Assembly (NCBI GenBank): GCA_020692235.1 | Contig: JAIMKU010000010.1 | Coordinates: 11,872-48,467 of the forward strand | Direction of reading: 5' to 3' | Length of the DNA stretch: 36,596 nt | Source of the DNA: Hydrogenophilus sp. | GTDB taxonomy: Bacteria; Pseudomonadota; Gammaproteobacteria; Burkholderiales; Thiobacillaceae | Part shown: in pieces, positions 9,182 to 19,308 of the stretch | Numbering within the stretch: position 1 is the first letter of the stretch | How the letters are laid out: each line of letters starts with the position of its first letter | The notes under the pieces: model-generated | The model's input: only the letters and a program-made list of their open reading frames with translations | Database searches by the model: none | Told to the model about the DNA's origin: nothing | Position numbers and translations under genes: made by a program

Positions 9182-9594
9182 CCGGCCTCGACGAACCGTA
9201 GAGACAGGGCGTTGAGGCAGTAGCGCCGGCCAGTGGGCGGCGGACCATCGTCGAAGACATGGCCCAGATGACCATCGCAGCGAGCGCAGCGAATCTCGGT
9301 TCGGACCATGCCATGGCGGCTGTCGCGTATCTGGCGGATGTGGGCTGGATCGTAGGGCGCGAAGAAACTTGGCCAGCCAGTGCCCGAGTCGAACTTGGCG
9401 CTGGATTGAAACAGGGGTAGGGCGCACAGTCGGCAGACGAACATGCCGGCGCGCTTCTATTGCAGCAGGCCGGCGCAAAAAGGCGGTTTGGTGCCTTGGT
9501 GCAGTATCACTCGACGTTCTTCCTCGCTCAGGTCGGTGGCCAGTCTGGCCCGTTCCTCGGGACCGAGCGGCGTCAGGTCGTAGGGCTTATCCAT
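9178..9594 (-). pseudogene. msrB: Methionine-(R)-sulfoxide reductase with in-frame amber codon
   Basis: MsrB repairs oxidised methionine. The frame from ATG 9594, 13 bases after the lysS stop, encodes a complete 138-codon MsrB except for a TAG at codon 46 (9457-9459). Before the stop it reads GTKPPFCAGLLQ, and after it [16 protein letters not shown], an unbroken family sequence. The zinc cysteines (VCRLC and RCARC), [20 protein letters not shown] and the catalytic cysteine in RYCLN are all intact. Either a nonsense mutation, readthrough or a base-calling error is possible. An 88-codon remnant could start at ATG 9444. It would lack the N-terminal part but keep the catalytic cysteine. Confidence 0.85.
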
Positions 9595-9607
9595 GCGCCT
9601 TGGCCGC

Positions 9608-11116
<1,509 letters not shown>

Positions 11117-11180
11117 GGGGCTTCAACCGAATCAAGAAGGTTTGCGAGGGCGGAATTTTACCCGTCCTCGCGCCTGCCAG

Positions 11181-11209
11181 GACTAGCTTTTTTAATCCGG
11201 ACGTAATAT
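11181..11209 (+). promoter_or_regulatory. Candidate promoter for tRNA-Lys
   Basis: A TAATAT -10 box at 11204-11209 lies 17 bases before the tRNA, followed by a GC-rich stretch (GCGCAC) of the kind found in stringently controlled stable-RNA promoters. No good -35 hexamer is seen at the right spacing, so the call rests on the -10 box and position. Confidence 0.35.
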
Positions 11210-11226
11210 CATTCGCGCACTTGTAT

Positions 11227-11302
11227 GGGTTGTTAGCTCAGCTGGTAGAGCAGCGGACTCTTAATCCGTCGGTCGACAGTTCGAATCTGTCACAACCCAC
11301 CA
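11227..11302 (+). tRNA. tRNA-Lys (anticodon CTT)
   Basis: A complete 76-base cloverleaf. The acceptor arms are GGGTTGT and ACAACCC, the D arm is GCTC/GAGC, and the anticodon stem GCGGA/TCCGT encloses the loop CTCTTAA (anticodon CTT, reads AAG). The T arm GACAG/CTGTC has loop TTCGAAT. CCA is encoded. A terminator-like hairpin follows 14 bases later. Confidence 0.97.
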
Positions 11303-11316
11303 GTTGAATTTTGCAC

Positions 11317-11345
11317 AAGGCCGCTCTTCAGCGTGGCCTTTTGCA
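11317..11345 (+). terminator. Intrinsic terminator after tRNA-Lys
   Basis: AAGGCCGC pairs with GTGGCCTT (eight pairs including one G-T) around an eight-base loop, then TTTTGCATTTT. Position and orientation fit the end of the tRNA transcript. Confidence 0.65.
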
Positions 11346-11400
11346 TTTTCCAATCGGTATGGACCGATGCCGATCATGGCTATTAAAAACATAGGTCAGG

Positions 11401-11568
11401 CTAGGAGCCTGTCGGACTTGAAGAATCGAAGCGAAAAATTGTCCGAACGAGGACAGATTTCGACGATTTCGCTGGGTAATAGCCGTTCTATTACCCAAGA
11501 AAGCGGCGGAATATGGACCGTTCCGACGGTTTTGCAGCCGATTTCCTTTAAGTCCGACAGACTCCTAG
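11401..11568. mobile_element. 168-bp fold-back MITE-like element
   Basis: The ends are 19-bp inverted repeats (11401-11419 and 11550-11568, CTAGGAGYCTGTCGGACTT) with one mismatch. At the centre a 10-bp stem, TGGGTAATAG/CTATTACCCA, surrounds CCGTT at 11483-11487. The two 80-base arms resemble each other when one is reverse-complemented, so the whole element is a long imperfect palindrome with no coding capacity. The outer CTAG is itself palindromic and could be a target duplication. No transposase is present; mobilisation by one elsewhere is inferred. Confidence 0.75.
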
Positions 11569-11597
11569 GATTTCACCGCCATTTTGAAGGAATCGAC

Positions 11598-11873
11598 ATG
11601 CACACGGACCAAGTTCTAAACCAGTTGAAAGAGCATGGACAGCTTCTTGACGCGGAGATCGCGTCGGCAACGGGGATTACGTTGGCGCAAGTGCGCAAGT
11701 CGCTAAATGAACTATCGTTGCGCGGCGAAATATCCCAATGCAGCATCACCCGCTTCAATGGCAACAAGCGCATCGACGGTTTCCAATGCCGGATTTCCGG
11801 CTATGTCCCGCCTGCCGCGCCCGGTCGGAAGGCCTCATCGGGCAAGAAAGGTTCGGCAAACACCTCGGGCTAA
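11598..11873 (+). CDS. Small winged-helix DNA-binding protein
   Basis: A 91-residue protein. ATG 11598 is chosen because GAAGGA lies seven bases upstream; the longer frame from 11304 would cross the MITE. A helix-turn-helix spans about residues 7-45 (LKEHGQLLDAEIASATG, then ITLAQVRKSLNELSLRGEI). A beta wing follows (SQCSITRFNGNKRIDGFQ), ending in GYVPPAAPGRK and a basic tail. I recall this family as small regulators common in betaproteobacteria; targets are unknown. The MITE ends 29 bases before the start and may affect its expression. Confidence 0.75.
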   Translation: MHTDQVLNQLKEHGQLLDAEIASATGITLAQVRKSLNELSLRGEISQCSITRFNGNKRIDGFQCRISGYVPPAAPGRKASSGKKGSANTSG

Positions 11874-11933
11874 CCGCACTATCGCTGGCGCCTTCTATCA
11901 ACCGCGCCACATCGGCCGGGCCGGGTTACGGTT

Positions 11934-12377
11934 TCATACAGTCGTTCGGCCAGCGCATTTTTTCCCCAGACAGGTAAGGTAGGCCGCGCCATCCGGCGGC
12001 GTGCCGTTACGCTGGCTATTCCAGATCATCTCGGCCAGACAGTCCATCACCTCATGCTCGGCCCGGTGTTCGTCGCTCAAGCGCAGAACGAGTGTCCGAT
12101 AGCGGGCCAGAATGCCGGGCGGCTGATCGATGGCTAACTGCTCCGAGATGGCCAGGTGCATCATCAGGTGCAGGAAGGGGTTGGTCTCGCCGTTCTCAGG
12201 CAGCCAGTCCCGATTGAGATTGGCATCGGGGCTGGCCAGCAGGGCGTGGTATTCCGGGTGATGCAGTATATGGTCGGCGGCCAACGCTTCGAGGTCGCTG
12301 AGGATGGACTTGTCCCGATATTTGCGCCACGCCTCGAACAGGAACCGGCGGGCCTCGTCACGGTCGGGATTAAACAT
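11934..12377 (-). CDS. DUF1841 family protein
   Basis: A 147-residue cytoplasmic protein beginning MFNPDRDEARRFLFEAWRK, with HPEYHALL, NPFLHLMMHLAISEQL and DEHRAEHEVMDCLAEMIW as in DUF1841 proteins. The many histidines in conserved positions hint at metal binding, but no function is known. ATG 12377 overlaps the FIST gene stop by eight bases, so it is the last gene of the long rnf operon. Confidence 0.85.
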   Translation of the reverse strand: MFNPDRDEARRFLFEAWRKYRDKSILSDLEALAADHILHHPEYHALLASPDANLNRDWLPENGETNPFLHLMMHLAISEQLAIDQPPGILARYRTLVLRLSDEHRAEHEVMDCLAEMIWNSQRNGTPPDGAAYLTCLGKKCAGRTTV

Positions 12378-13452
12378 CGTAGTGCAGTGCCAGAACCGTG
12401 CTGTAGTGCAGCAATCGGTTTTTGCCGTCCAGATGGGCGAACTCGCCATTGCCATAAAAGCCGATCAGCGGCATTCCGGGGAAGCGGCGCTTGATGGCCT
12501 CCAGGTCGTGGTCCTTGCCGCCGTAGAAATAGGCGCCCCGGCTCATGCTTGGAAAACAGAGGCCGAAGGCCGGGTCAAGCATTTTGTCGCCAGTCAGTCG
12601 CTCCAGCATCTGGTTCATGTCTCGTTCGGCGGCCAGCGGCTGGCGGATCGCCCAGAATAGGCGGTCGCGCGGCCGTACCCGGACGGACAGGGTGACCGAT
12701 CGGTCCGCCATATTGGTGGCGATGATCGGCACCAGCGTGTAGCGACCTTCCAACAGGGCGTTTTCCGGATTGCCGTGAACGATCCCGGCCATGACCATGT
12801 GTAACGGGAATTGCCGGGAGTTGCCGGCATCTAGGGGCAGGCCACGGGCCAGGCTATCCAGTGCCGGGCGACCGTCCAGCGATTGGACGTCATGGCCGCT
12901 GACACGGTCGATCTCGAATGGCTCGGATAAAGCGTGGATGCCGCGGGATATGTCCACCTGACAGCGGCTGCCGGCTATCGCCAACTCGCAGCGTCTGCCC
13001 GGCGTCAGCCGGCTGCCTTGCCAGACAGTGTAGGGGCCTTGGCCGCTGGCGTCGCCGGAGACCGCGCCGTAGCGGCGGCCGGGTTGATCGAGCCAGGCGG
13101 TATTGATCGTATTGGGCGCGGCCATGGCCAGGCGCCAATCGTCGTTGCTATCGGCAGCTCGCAGCTCCAGCCCCTCGCCGAATACCATGGCGACGGCGGC
13201 CGGCGCGTCGAGCAGCCAGTCCTCCTCTGTGAATAGCCCGACTGCCGTTGAACCGGCCACTTGCAGACAGTTGGCGGTGCGCGCGGCGGCGGCGATGGCC
13301 GCCTGTGGACTGCTGGCGAAATCAGAGCTGAGAAACAGCAGCACGCCGTGAGCGATCTCGATAGCCGCCCGTGCCATCGCCGCATGCACCGCCTCGGCCG
13401 CTAGGTCCGGGGTGGCGACGATGCCGTGGGCAAGTCCGGTGGCGACTTTCAT
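12370..13452 (-). CDS. FIST-domain sensor-type protein
   Basis: A 360-residue protein with the FIST N-terminal region (GVLLFLSSDF to VAGSTAVGLFTEEDW) followed by the FIST_C region (AFGLCFPSMSRGAYFYGGKDHDLEAI to FPGMPLIGFYGNGEFAHL). FIST domains are thought to bind small ligands, perhaps amino acids, in sensory proteins. No kinase or cyclase output domain is attached, so it may act alone or with a partner. Its ATG overlaps the nth stop (ATGA) and its own stop overlaps DUF1841. Confidence 0.88.
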   Translation of the reverse strand: MKVATGLAHGIVATPDLAAEAVHAAMARAAIEIAHGVLLFLSSDFASSPQAAIAAAARTANCLQVAGSTAVGLFTEEDWLLDAPAAVAMVFGEGLELRAADSNDDWRLAMAAPNTINTAWLDQPGRRYGAVSGDASGQGPYTVWQGSRLTPGRRCELAIAGSRCQVDISRGIHALSEPFEIDRVSGHDVQSLDGRPALDSLARGLPLDAGNSRQFPLHMVMAGIVHGNPENALLEGRYTLVPIIATNMADRSVTLSVRVRPRDRLFWAIRQPLAAERDMNQMLERLTGDKMLDPAFGLCFPSMSRGAYFYGGKDHDLEAIKRRFPGMPLIGFYGNGEFAHLDGKNRLLHYSTVLALHYDV

Positions 13453-14084
13453 CGGCTACCTTTCTCCGGCCACTCGCACAGGTCAAAGATCAAGCAGCGC
13501 CGGCACTCCGGTTGGCGCGCCTTGCACACATAGCGGCCATGCAGGATCAGCCAGTGATGGGCGTTTGGGCGGAATTCCGCCGGGGTATGGTGGAGCAGCT
13601 TTTTTTCGACTTCGAGCACGGTCTTGCCGGGGGCCAGCCCGGTTCGGTTGGCGACCCGGAAGATATGGGTATCGACCGCGATGACCGGCTGACCGAAGGC
13701 CGTGTTGAGCACCACGTTGGCAGTCTTACGGCCGACGCCGGGCAAGTCTTCCAACGCCTCGCGCCTGGCCGGGACCGCACCGTCATGGCGCTCGATTAGC
13801 AAGCGGCAGGCGGCGATGATGTTTTTCGCCTTGGCTTGATAAAGGCCGATGTGGCGGATGTATTCCTTCAGACCTGTCTCGCCCAGAGCCAGCATCTTTT
13901 GCGGGGTGTCGGCCACGGGGAACAGGGTTGTGGTGGCCAGGTTGACGCTCTTGTCGGTCGCCTGGGCCGAGAGAATCACCGCGACCAGCAGCTCGAACGG
14001 CGTGCGGTAGACCAGTTCGGTGGTCGGCTGCGGGTTGGCATCGCGCAGTCGGGCGTAAATCTGACTGCGCTTGGCGGCGTCCAT
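13449..14084 (-). CDS. nth: Endonuclease III
   Basis: A base-excision DNA glycosylase/AP lyase for oxidised pyrimidines. It is 211 residues, the same size as the E. coli enzyme. The helix-hairpin-helix LPGVGRKTANVV carries catalytic Lys120, and Asp138 lies in AVDTH. The [4Fe-4S] loop is CKARQPECRRCLIFDLC with the C-x6-C-x2-C-x5-C spacing. It follows rnfE by six bases, the same linkage as rsx-nth in E. coli. Confidence 0.97.
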   Translation of the reverse strand: MDAAKRSQIYARLRDANPQPTTELVYRTPFELLVAVILSAQATDKSVNLATTTLFPVADTPQKMLALGETGLKEYIRHIGLYQAKAKNIIAACRLLIERHDGAVPARREALEDLPGVGRKTANVVLNTAFGQPVIAVDTHIFRVANRTGLAPGKTVLEVEKKLLHHTPAEFRPNAHHWLILHGRYVCKARQPECRRCLIFDLCEWPEKGSR

Positions 14085-14090
14085 CGGCGT

Positions 14091-14771
14091 TCAGTCTGCC
14101 TGCTGCGGCTGCAAGCTCACCGCGCGGGGCTCCAGCGCCCGGATTTCCTCGATCCGGTTGCGGGCGGCGATCAACAGGCCCAGACCGATGAAGGCGCCGG
14201 GTGGCAGGATGGCCAGTAGCAAACCCTGATAGTTGGGCAGGACATGGATGACATAGGCATTGGCCGCCGGTCCGAAGGCCAGGTCCAGGCCGGACAACAG
14301 CAAGCCCTTGCCGAAGATTTCCCGCAAGCCACCCAGCGCGGCCAGCACCAGGCTCAGCCCCAGGCCCATCATCAAGCCATCGAGGAATGAATAAAACGCG
14401 CCGTGCTTGGAGGCATAGGCCTCAACCCGCGCCAGCACGATGCAGTTGACCACGATCAGCGGGATGTAGATACCCAACACCAGATAAAGCTGGAGCAGGT
14501 AGGCGTGCATCAATAGATCGACCATGGTGACCAGGGTGGCGATGATCAGGATGTAGACCGGAATGCGCACGGCCGGCGGCACCAGGCGGCTGACCAGGGC
14601 GGCGGCGGTGTTGGCCAAGGCCATTACCATGGTGGTCGCCAGCCCCAGCGACAGGCCATTTACCAGACTGCTGCTCACCGCGAGGGTCGGGCACATGCCC
14701 AATATCTGGACGATGCCGGGGTTCTGTTTCCAGAGTCCATTGACGATGATGTCGCGGGTTTCACTGGCCAT
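14091..14771 (-). CDS. rnfE: Rnf electron transport complex subunit E
   Basis: A membrane subunit of the Rnf complex, which couples electron flow between ferredoxin and NAD to ion transport (or, as Rsx, reduces SoxR). It is 226 residues with about six membrane helices. The paired RnfA/E signatures are present: NPGIVQILGMCPTLAVSS near the start and YIPLIVVNCIVLARVEAYAS in the middle. Its start overlaps the rnfG end by 11 bases. Confidence 0.95.
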   Translation of the reverse strand: MASETRDIIVNGLWKQNPGIVQILGMCPTLAVSSSLVNGLSLGLATTMVMALANTAAALVSRLVPPAVRIPVYILIIATLVTMVDLLMHAYLLQLYLVLGIYIPLIVVNCIVLARVEAYASKHGAFYSFLDGLMMGLGLSLVLAALGGLREIFGKGLLLSGLDLAFGPAANAYVIHVLPNYQGLLLAILPPGAFIGLGLLIAARNRIEEIRALEPRAVSLQPQQAD

Positions 14772-15399
14772 CTCTCACCTTCTGAGTCAGCAACTCGGCC
14801 CGGTGCCGGGCAAAATAGTCCAGCGCCAGTTTCACTGCCTTGACCACGGCGCGGGGCGAAATCGTCGCGCCGGCCATGGCGTCGAATTTACCGCCATCCT
14901 TCTTGACCCGCCAGTCATCGGCCTTGGGGGCGTCGAGCGATTTGCCGGCGAATTGCCGGATCCATGGGCTCTTGGCGACATCGATGTAATCGCCCAGGCC
15001 CGGCGTCTCGCTGTGGGCGGTGACTCGAACCCCGGTCAAGCGGCCGTCCGGCAGGATGCCGACCAAGAGCTTGATCTCGCCGGCATAGCCATCCGGGGCA
15101 ACGGCCTCCAGCACCACTGCCGTCGGTTTGCCGGCCAGCTTGGCCGGGTAGTATGCGCCGGGTTTCTTCAGACCGAGCAGCGGGTTGGCCGGCAACGGCC
15201 GGGTGGACTTGACCAGGTCGTTGTCGTAACTACCGGCCGGCAGGACCTGGGCGATGAGCTTTATTTTGGCCTCGCGTTCACTCTTTTCGATGGGCGCACG
15301 GGTCAGGTCAAAGGTGCCGGCCAGCAACACGGCACCAACGATGGAAAAGCCAAGCAGGGCCAGTGCGGTCAATTTGATATTGCGGGAGATTTCGCTCAT
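14761..15399 (-). CDS. rnfG: Rnf electron transport complex subunit G
   Basis: A periplasmic flavoprotein subunit with one N-terminal membrane helix (about residues 10-30). The covalent FMN site is the AGAT motif, Thr179, in FDAMAGATISPRAVV. The FMN-binding domain text GYAGEIKLLVGILPDGRLTGV and HSETPGLGDYI is clear. It is 212 residues. It overlaps rnfD by four bases (ATGA). Confidence 0.95.
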   Translation of the reverse strand: MSEISRNIKLTALALLGFSIVGAVLLAGTFDLTRAPIEKSEREAKIKLIAQVLPAGSYDNDLVKSTRPLPANPLLGLKKPGAYYPAKLAGKPTAVVLEAVAPDGYAGEIKLLVGILPDGRLTGVRVTAHSETPGLGDYIDVAKSPWIRQFAGKSLDAPKADDWRVKKDGGKFDAMAGATISPRAVVKAVKLALDYFARHRAELLTQKVRDGQ

Positions 15400-16427
15400 C
15401 GGCCGGCCCTCCCACCCTTGGCGTGGCCGAAGACGCGGGGCTGGCTGAAGGCGTCGATGAGCGGCGCGGCGGAGTTCAGTATCAGGACCGAGAAGGCGAC
15501 ACCGTCGGGATAGCCGCCGTAGGTTCGGATGATTACGGTGAGGAAGCCGGCCAAGCCGCCAAAGATCAGTTTGCCGCGCGGCGTGGTGCAGGCGGTCACC
15601 GGGTCAGTGGCGATGAAGAAGGCGCCCAGCATGGCGCCACCGGCCAAGAGGTGAAACAGCGGGTCGGCATGATGCGCCGGATCGATCTGCCAGAGTACGC
15701 CGGCGGTCAGGGCGATGGCCGCCAGGAAGGCGGCCGGGATATGCCAGGTAATCAGCCGGTTGGCGATCAGGAACAAGCCGCCGAACAGGTACATCATGGC
15801 GACCAGCTCCATGCCCTTGCCGGCGATCAATCCGTGGATCGGTTGGGAGAAGGCATCCATGACCGTATGGCCGCCGCGGGTGGCGGTTTTCAGGCTGTCC
15901 AGGACCGTGGCCGAGGTATAGGCGTCGGGCGTGATGTTGCCGCCGATGAACATCAGATCGAAGGCATCGCTGAGATTGGGCAGGTAATTAGCCAGGGGCG
16001 CGGGCGCCGCCCATTGGGTCATGTAGACCGGGAAACTGATAATCAGGGCGCCATAGCCGACCATGGCCGGATTGAACAGGTTCTGGCCCAGTCCGCCGTA
16101 TAGATGCTTGGCCACCACGACTGCGAAGAACATACCGGTCATATACAGCCACCAAGGCGCTAGGGTGGGCACGGACAAGGCCAGCAGCCAGGCGGTGAGT
16201 AGCACCGAACCGTCGGTCAGGGCGGCTTGCAGCGGCCGGCCGCGAACCACCAGTATCATGGCCTCGAAGCCGATCCCTAAAAGGCCGCACCAGATCAGGC
16301 TGAGCCAGATGCCGGGGCCGAAAAACCAGGCGTGGGCAAGGGTGCCGGGGATCAGTGCGGCCATCACCTTAATCATGGTGAAGCGCACCGAATTGTGTTC
16401 CTTGAGGACGAATGGCGAACCGATCAT
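15396..16427 (-). CDS. rnfD: Rnf electron transport complex subunit D
   Basis: A membrane subunit of 343 residues with about nine or ten helices, related to NqrB. The covalent FMN threonine lies in PDAYTSATVLDSLK. Other family text is GLGQNLFNPAMVGYGALIISFP and MLGAFFIATDPVTACTTPRG. Starts and stops overlap rnfC and rnfG by four bases on each side. Confidence 0.95.
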   Translation of the reverse strand: MIGSPFVLKEHNSVRFTMIKVMAALIPGTLAHAWFFGPGIWLSLIWCGLLGIGFEAMILVVRGRPLQAALTDGSVLLTAWLLALSVPTLAPWWLYMTGMFFAVVVAKHLYGGLGQNLFNPAMVGYGALIISFPVYMTQWAAPAPLANYLPNLSDAFDLMFIGGNITPDAYTSATVLDSLKTATRGGHTVMDAFSQPIHGLIAGKGMELVAMMYLFGGLFLIANRLITWHIPAAFLAAIALTAGVLWQIDPAHHADPLFHLLAGGAMLGAFFIATDPVTACTTPRGKLIFGGLAGFLTVIIRTYGGYPDGVAFSVLILNSAAPLIDAFSQPRVFGHAKGGRAGR

Positions 16428-18061
16428 GCCTCATGCTCCGTGGCGGGTGAGGCGGCCTGACGGCGTGCCTCGATGGCGTCGATCTGGCGCTGTTGTTCCG
16501 GGGTCAGGGTCTCGGTGTTTTTGGCTTGCACGGTTTCCTTCGCTTGTTTGGCGCGTGCGATGGCGGCGTCCAGGATGGCCTTCTTGCGCGCGGCCTCCGG
16601 GTCGTCCGCCGCCACGGCGCCGGCCTCTAGCCGCTCGCTGGCCTTCTTGCCCAGTCGCGCGGCCTTTTCCTGCTTCTCCCGTTCCTGGCGGAGAAGCTGA
16701 AATTCGTGGCGTTGACGGGCACCCTCGGCGGCCTGCTTGGCCCGGTCGGCGGCGACGATCTCGCTCTTGGCGAAGCGGTAATAATCGACCAGCGGGATAT
16801 GGCTGGGGCAGACGTGGCTGCAACAGCCGCATTCGATGCAATCGAACAGCTTGTAGGCGCGAGCCTTGTCGAGGTTCTTCGCCTTGGCGTGCCAGTACAG
16901 CTCGAACGGTTGCAGGCTGGCCGGGCAAGCCAGGGCGCACTGGCCGCAGCGGGTGCAGGGCATGGCCGGCGGATGACGCGGGAACAGCGCGGGATTCCTG
17001 GCGATGACGCAGTTGACCGACTTGACCAGTGGGGCGGCGGTGTCGTCCAGGTCGAAGCCCATCATCGGACCACCGATGATGTGGCCAGTGACCCCGGCCA
17101 GGTCGCCGCCAGCCAGTCGGATCAGGTCCACGATGGGGGTGCCCAGACGGGCCTCGATGTTGTGCGGCTCGGCCACATGGCCGGTGACGCTGACCACCCG
17201 GCTCAACATCGGCTCGCCCAGTTCAACTGCGCGGTACAGGGCGTAAGCGGTGGCGACGTTGAAGACCTGAATGCCGATGTCGGTAGAAATCTTGCCGCTC
17301 GGCGTTTCCAGCCCGGTCAGCAACTGGGTGAGCTGCTTGGCCCCGCCGCTGGGGTAGCGGGTCGGCACGACGGTCACCCGGGCGGCGAGTTTCAATTGTG
17401 CGCAAGCGCCCCGCATGGCCTCGGCCGCCTGAGGCTTGTTGTCCTCGATGCCGACCAGGATGCGCTTGGCGCCCAGGGTGTGACGCATGATCTCGGCGCC
17501 CTGCATGATTGCCGTGGCCCGTTCGCGCATCAGCCGGTCATCGCAGGTAATCCACGGCTCGCATTCCGCACCGTTGAGGATCAGGGTCTCGATGGCGGTG
17601 CCGCCCGGCGCCAGTTTCACATGACTGGGAAATACCGCGCCGCCCTGGCCGGCCAGGCCCATGGCGGCCAAGGGCTTGGCCAACTCGCCGGGCGCCAGAT
17701 TGCGCCAGTCGATGGGGTGCATCTCGACGGCAGTATCGGCGCCGTCCGCCTCGATCACCACGCATAGGTCGGGCAAGCCGGAGGGATGGGCCACCGGCCG
17801 AGGCTCCACGGCCAGCACCCGGCCAGAAGTGGGGGCATGGACGGCGGCGGAGATGTGGCCATCCGGGGTGCCGATTATTTGACCTTTCAACACCGTGTCG
17901 CCGGCCTGGACCAGGACCCGTGCGGCCTGGCCGAGGTGTTGGCGCAAGGGAACGATGTAGCGCTCGGCCAACGGTGCGACCAGGATGGTCCGGGCGTTGG
18001 ACTCGGCCTTGTGTTCGGCCGGATGCAGCCCGCCCGGAATGGGGTAGACCTTGCCGTTCAT
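16424..18061 (-). CDS. rnfC: Rnf electron transport complex subunit C
   Basis: The peripheral NADH- and FMN-binding subunit. ATG 18061 is chosen because it forms an ATGA overlap with rnfB and the protein then begins [18 protein letters not shown], the normal opening. It is 545 residues. The SLBB and NADH regions include [19 protein letters not shown]. Two [4Fe-4S] motifs follow, [12 protein letters not shown] and [12 protein letters not shown]. The last 130 residues are a charged, Ala/Lys/Glu-rich, probably helical tail, common but variable in RnfC. Confidence 0.95.
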   Translation of the reverse strand: MNGKVYPIPGGLHPAEHKAESNARTILVAPLAERYIVPLRQHLGQAARVLVQAGDTVLKGQIIGTPDGHISAAVHAPTSGRVLAVEPRPVAHPSGLPDLCVVIEADGADTAVEMHPIDWRNLAPGELAKPLAAMGLAGQGGAVFPSHVKLAPGGTAIETLILNGAECEPWITCDDRLMRERATAIMQGAEIMRHTLGAKRILVGIEDNKPQAAEAMRGACAQLKLAARVTVVPTRYPSGGAKQLTQLLTGLETPSGKISTDIGIQVFNVATAYALYRAVELGEPMLSRVVSVTGHVAEPHNIEARLGTPIVDLIRLAGGDLAGVTGHIIGGPMMGFDLDDTAAPLVKSVNCVIARNPALFPRHPPAMPCTRCGQCALACPASLQPFELYWHAKAKNLDKARAYKLFDCIECGCCSHVCPSHIPLVDYYRFAKSEIVAADRAKQAAEGARQRHEFQLLRQEREKQEKAARLGKKASERLEAGAVAADDPEAARKKAILDAAIARAKQAKETVQAKNTETLTPEQQRQIDAIEARRQAASPATEHEA

Positions 18062-18615
18062 GGCGCCGCCCTCTCCGGGTGAATCGGGACGACCGGGTAG
18101 CGCCATTTCCAGTTGTTCACGGTTTCATGGACCACTTCCATGTGGATGCAGTCAACCGGGCAGGGCGTGACGCACAACTCGCAGCCGGTGCACAGGTCGG
18201 CGACCACGACGTGCAGTTGCTTGGAGGCGCCGACGATGGCATCGACCGGGCAGGCCTGGATGCAGAGGGTGCAGCCGATGCAGGTATTCTCGTCGATGAT
18301 GGCCACCGACTTGGGCTTGGGCGCGACGCCGGCGCCAAACGGTTTGACCTCCACGCCGAGCAGGTCGGCCAGCCTCTGTATGCCGGCCTCGCCGCCGGGA
18401 GGACAGCGGTTGATGTCGGCCTCGCCCTTGGCCATGGCCTCGGCATAGGGTCGGCAGCCGGGAAAGCCGCATTGGCCGCATTGAGTCTGGGGCAGGATGT
18501 CGTTGATCTTGTCGGCCAGCGGGTTGCCGGTCACCTTGAACTTGAGTTCCGCCCAGCCCAGTACCATACCCAGAACCAGCCCGATGGCGGCCATGACGAT
18601 GATCGCTGAAATCAT
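18058..18615 (-). CDS. rnfB: Rnf electron transport complex subunit B
   Basis: A ferredoxin-like subunit of 185 residues. An N-terminal membrane helix ([20 protein letters not shown]) is followed by the Cys cluster [11 protein letters not shown] with a later NRCPPGG. Two ferredoxin motifs follow, [16 protein letters not shown] and [16 protein letters not shown]. It overlaps rnfA and rnfC by four bases each. Confidence 0.96.
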   Translation of the reverse strand: MISAIIVMAAIGLVLGMVLGWAELKFKVTGNPLADKINDILPQTQCGQCGFPGCRPYAEAMAKGEADINRCPPGGEAGIQRLADLLGVEVKPFGAGVAPKPKSVAIIDENTCIGCTLCIQACPVDAIVGASKQLHVVVADLCTGCELCVTPCPVDCIHMEVVHETVNNWKWRYPVVPIHPERAAP

Positions 18616-19187
18616 CGGATCAGGCCCGAGAACCCCATGAAGGCCAGACTCATCAAGCCGGCCGTAATCATCGCGATGCTGACGCCCTGGAAGGGTTTGG
18701 GCACATCGGCGCCGTCCAGCCGTTCGCGCATGGCGGCGAACAGGGCCAGCACCAGGGAAAAGCCGATGGCGCCACCGAGACCGAACAGCAGGGAATCGAC
18801 GAAGTTATGCTGCTGCTGGACATTGAGCAGGGGAATGCCCAACACGGCGCAGTTGGTGGTAATCAGCGGCAGGTAGATGCCCAGCACCCGGAACAAGGTC
18901 GGGCTGGCCTTCTTGATGTATAGCTCGGTGAAACCGACGATGGCGGCGATCACCACGATGAACGACAGTGTGCGCAGGTAGGCCAGGTCGGGGCCGAGCA
19001 CATAAGTGTCGATCAAATAACTGGTTCCGGAGCAGAGGGTCAGCACGAAGGTGGTGGCGGCGGCCATGCCGATTGACGTCTCCAGTTTTTTGGACACGCC
19101 GAAGAACGGGCACAGGCCCAGTAACTTCGCCATGATGATGTTGTTGACGAAGACCGTGCCGATGAGGATGAGTAGGTAGTGTTCCAT
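18612..19187 (-). CDS. rnfA: Rnf electron transport complex subunit A
   Basis: The first gene of the operon. A 191-residue membrane protein with six helices and the signatures [21 protein letters not shown] and [13 protein letters not shown], homologous to RnfE. With RnfE it is thought to hold an iron-sulfur centre within the membrane through these cysteines. A candidate promoter lies 24 bases upstream. Confidence 0.96.
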   Translation of the reverse strand: MEHYLLILIGTVFVNNIIMAKLLGLCPFFGVSKKLETSIGMAAATTFVLTLCSGTSYLIDTYVLGPDLAYLRTLSFIVVIAAIVGFTELYIKKASPTLFRVLGIYLPLITTNCAVLGIPLLNVQQQHNFVDSLLFGLGGAIGFSLVLALFAAMRERLDGADVPKPFQGVSIAMITAGLMSLAFMGFSGLIR

Positions 19188-19210
19188 TGCGCAAACCGGA
19201 GGGTGGCCGG

Positions 19211-19239
19211 ATTATCCGTCACCCCACAAGGCTAAACAA
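19211..19239 (-). promoter_or_regulatory. Candidate promoter of the rnf operon
   Basis: On the minus strand, TTGTTT (19234-19239) and GATAAT (19211-19216) are separated by exactly 17 bases, 24 bases before the rnfA start. The -10 matches the sigma-70 consensus at five of six positions, the -35 at three. Confidence 0.4.
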
Positions 19240-19308
19240 CCCTGATCTGAGCGTCCTTATTGACGGCGCGACGGGTCGCCAGCGACTCGTGTCTAGGGCT
19301 CACTAAAT

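Noticed and set aside
8753-9478. Minus-strand 241-codon frame over the PKD-like gene and msrB
   Set aside because: It is in a different frame from msrB and has no recognisable domain.
16706-17767. Plus-strand 353-codon frame
   Set aside because: Antisense of rnfC; no domain, high-GC mirror effect.
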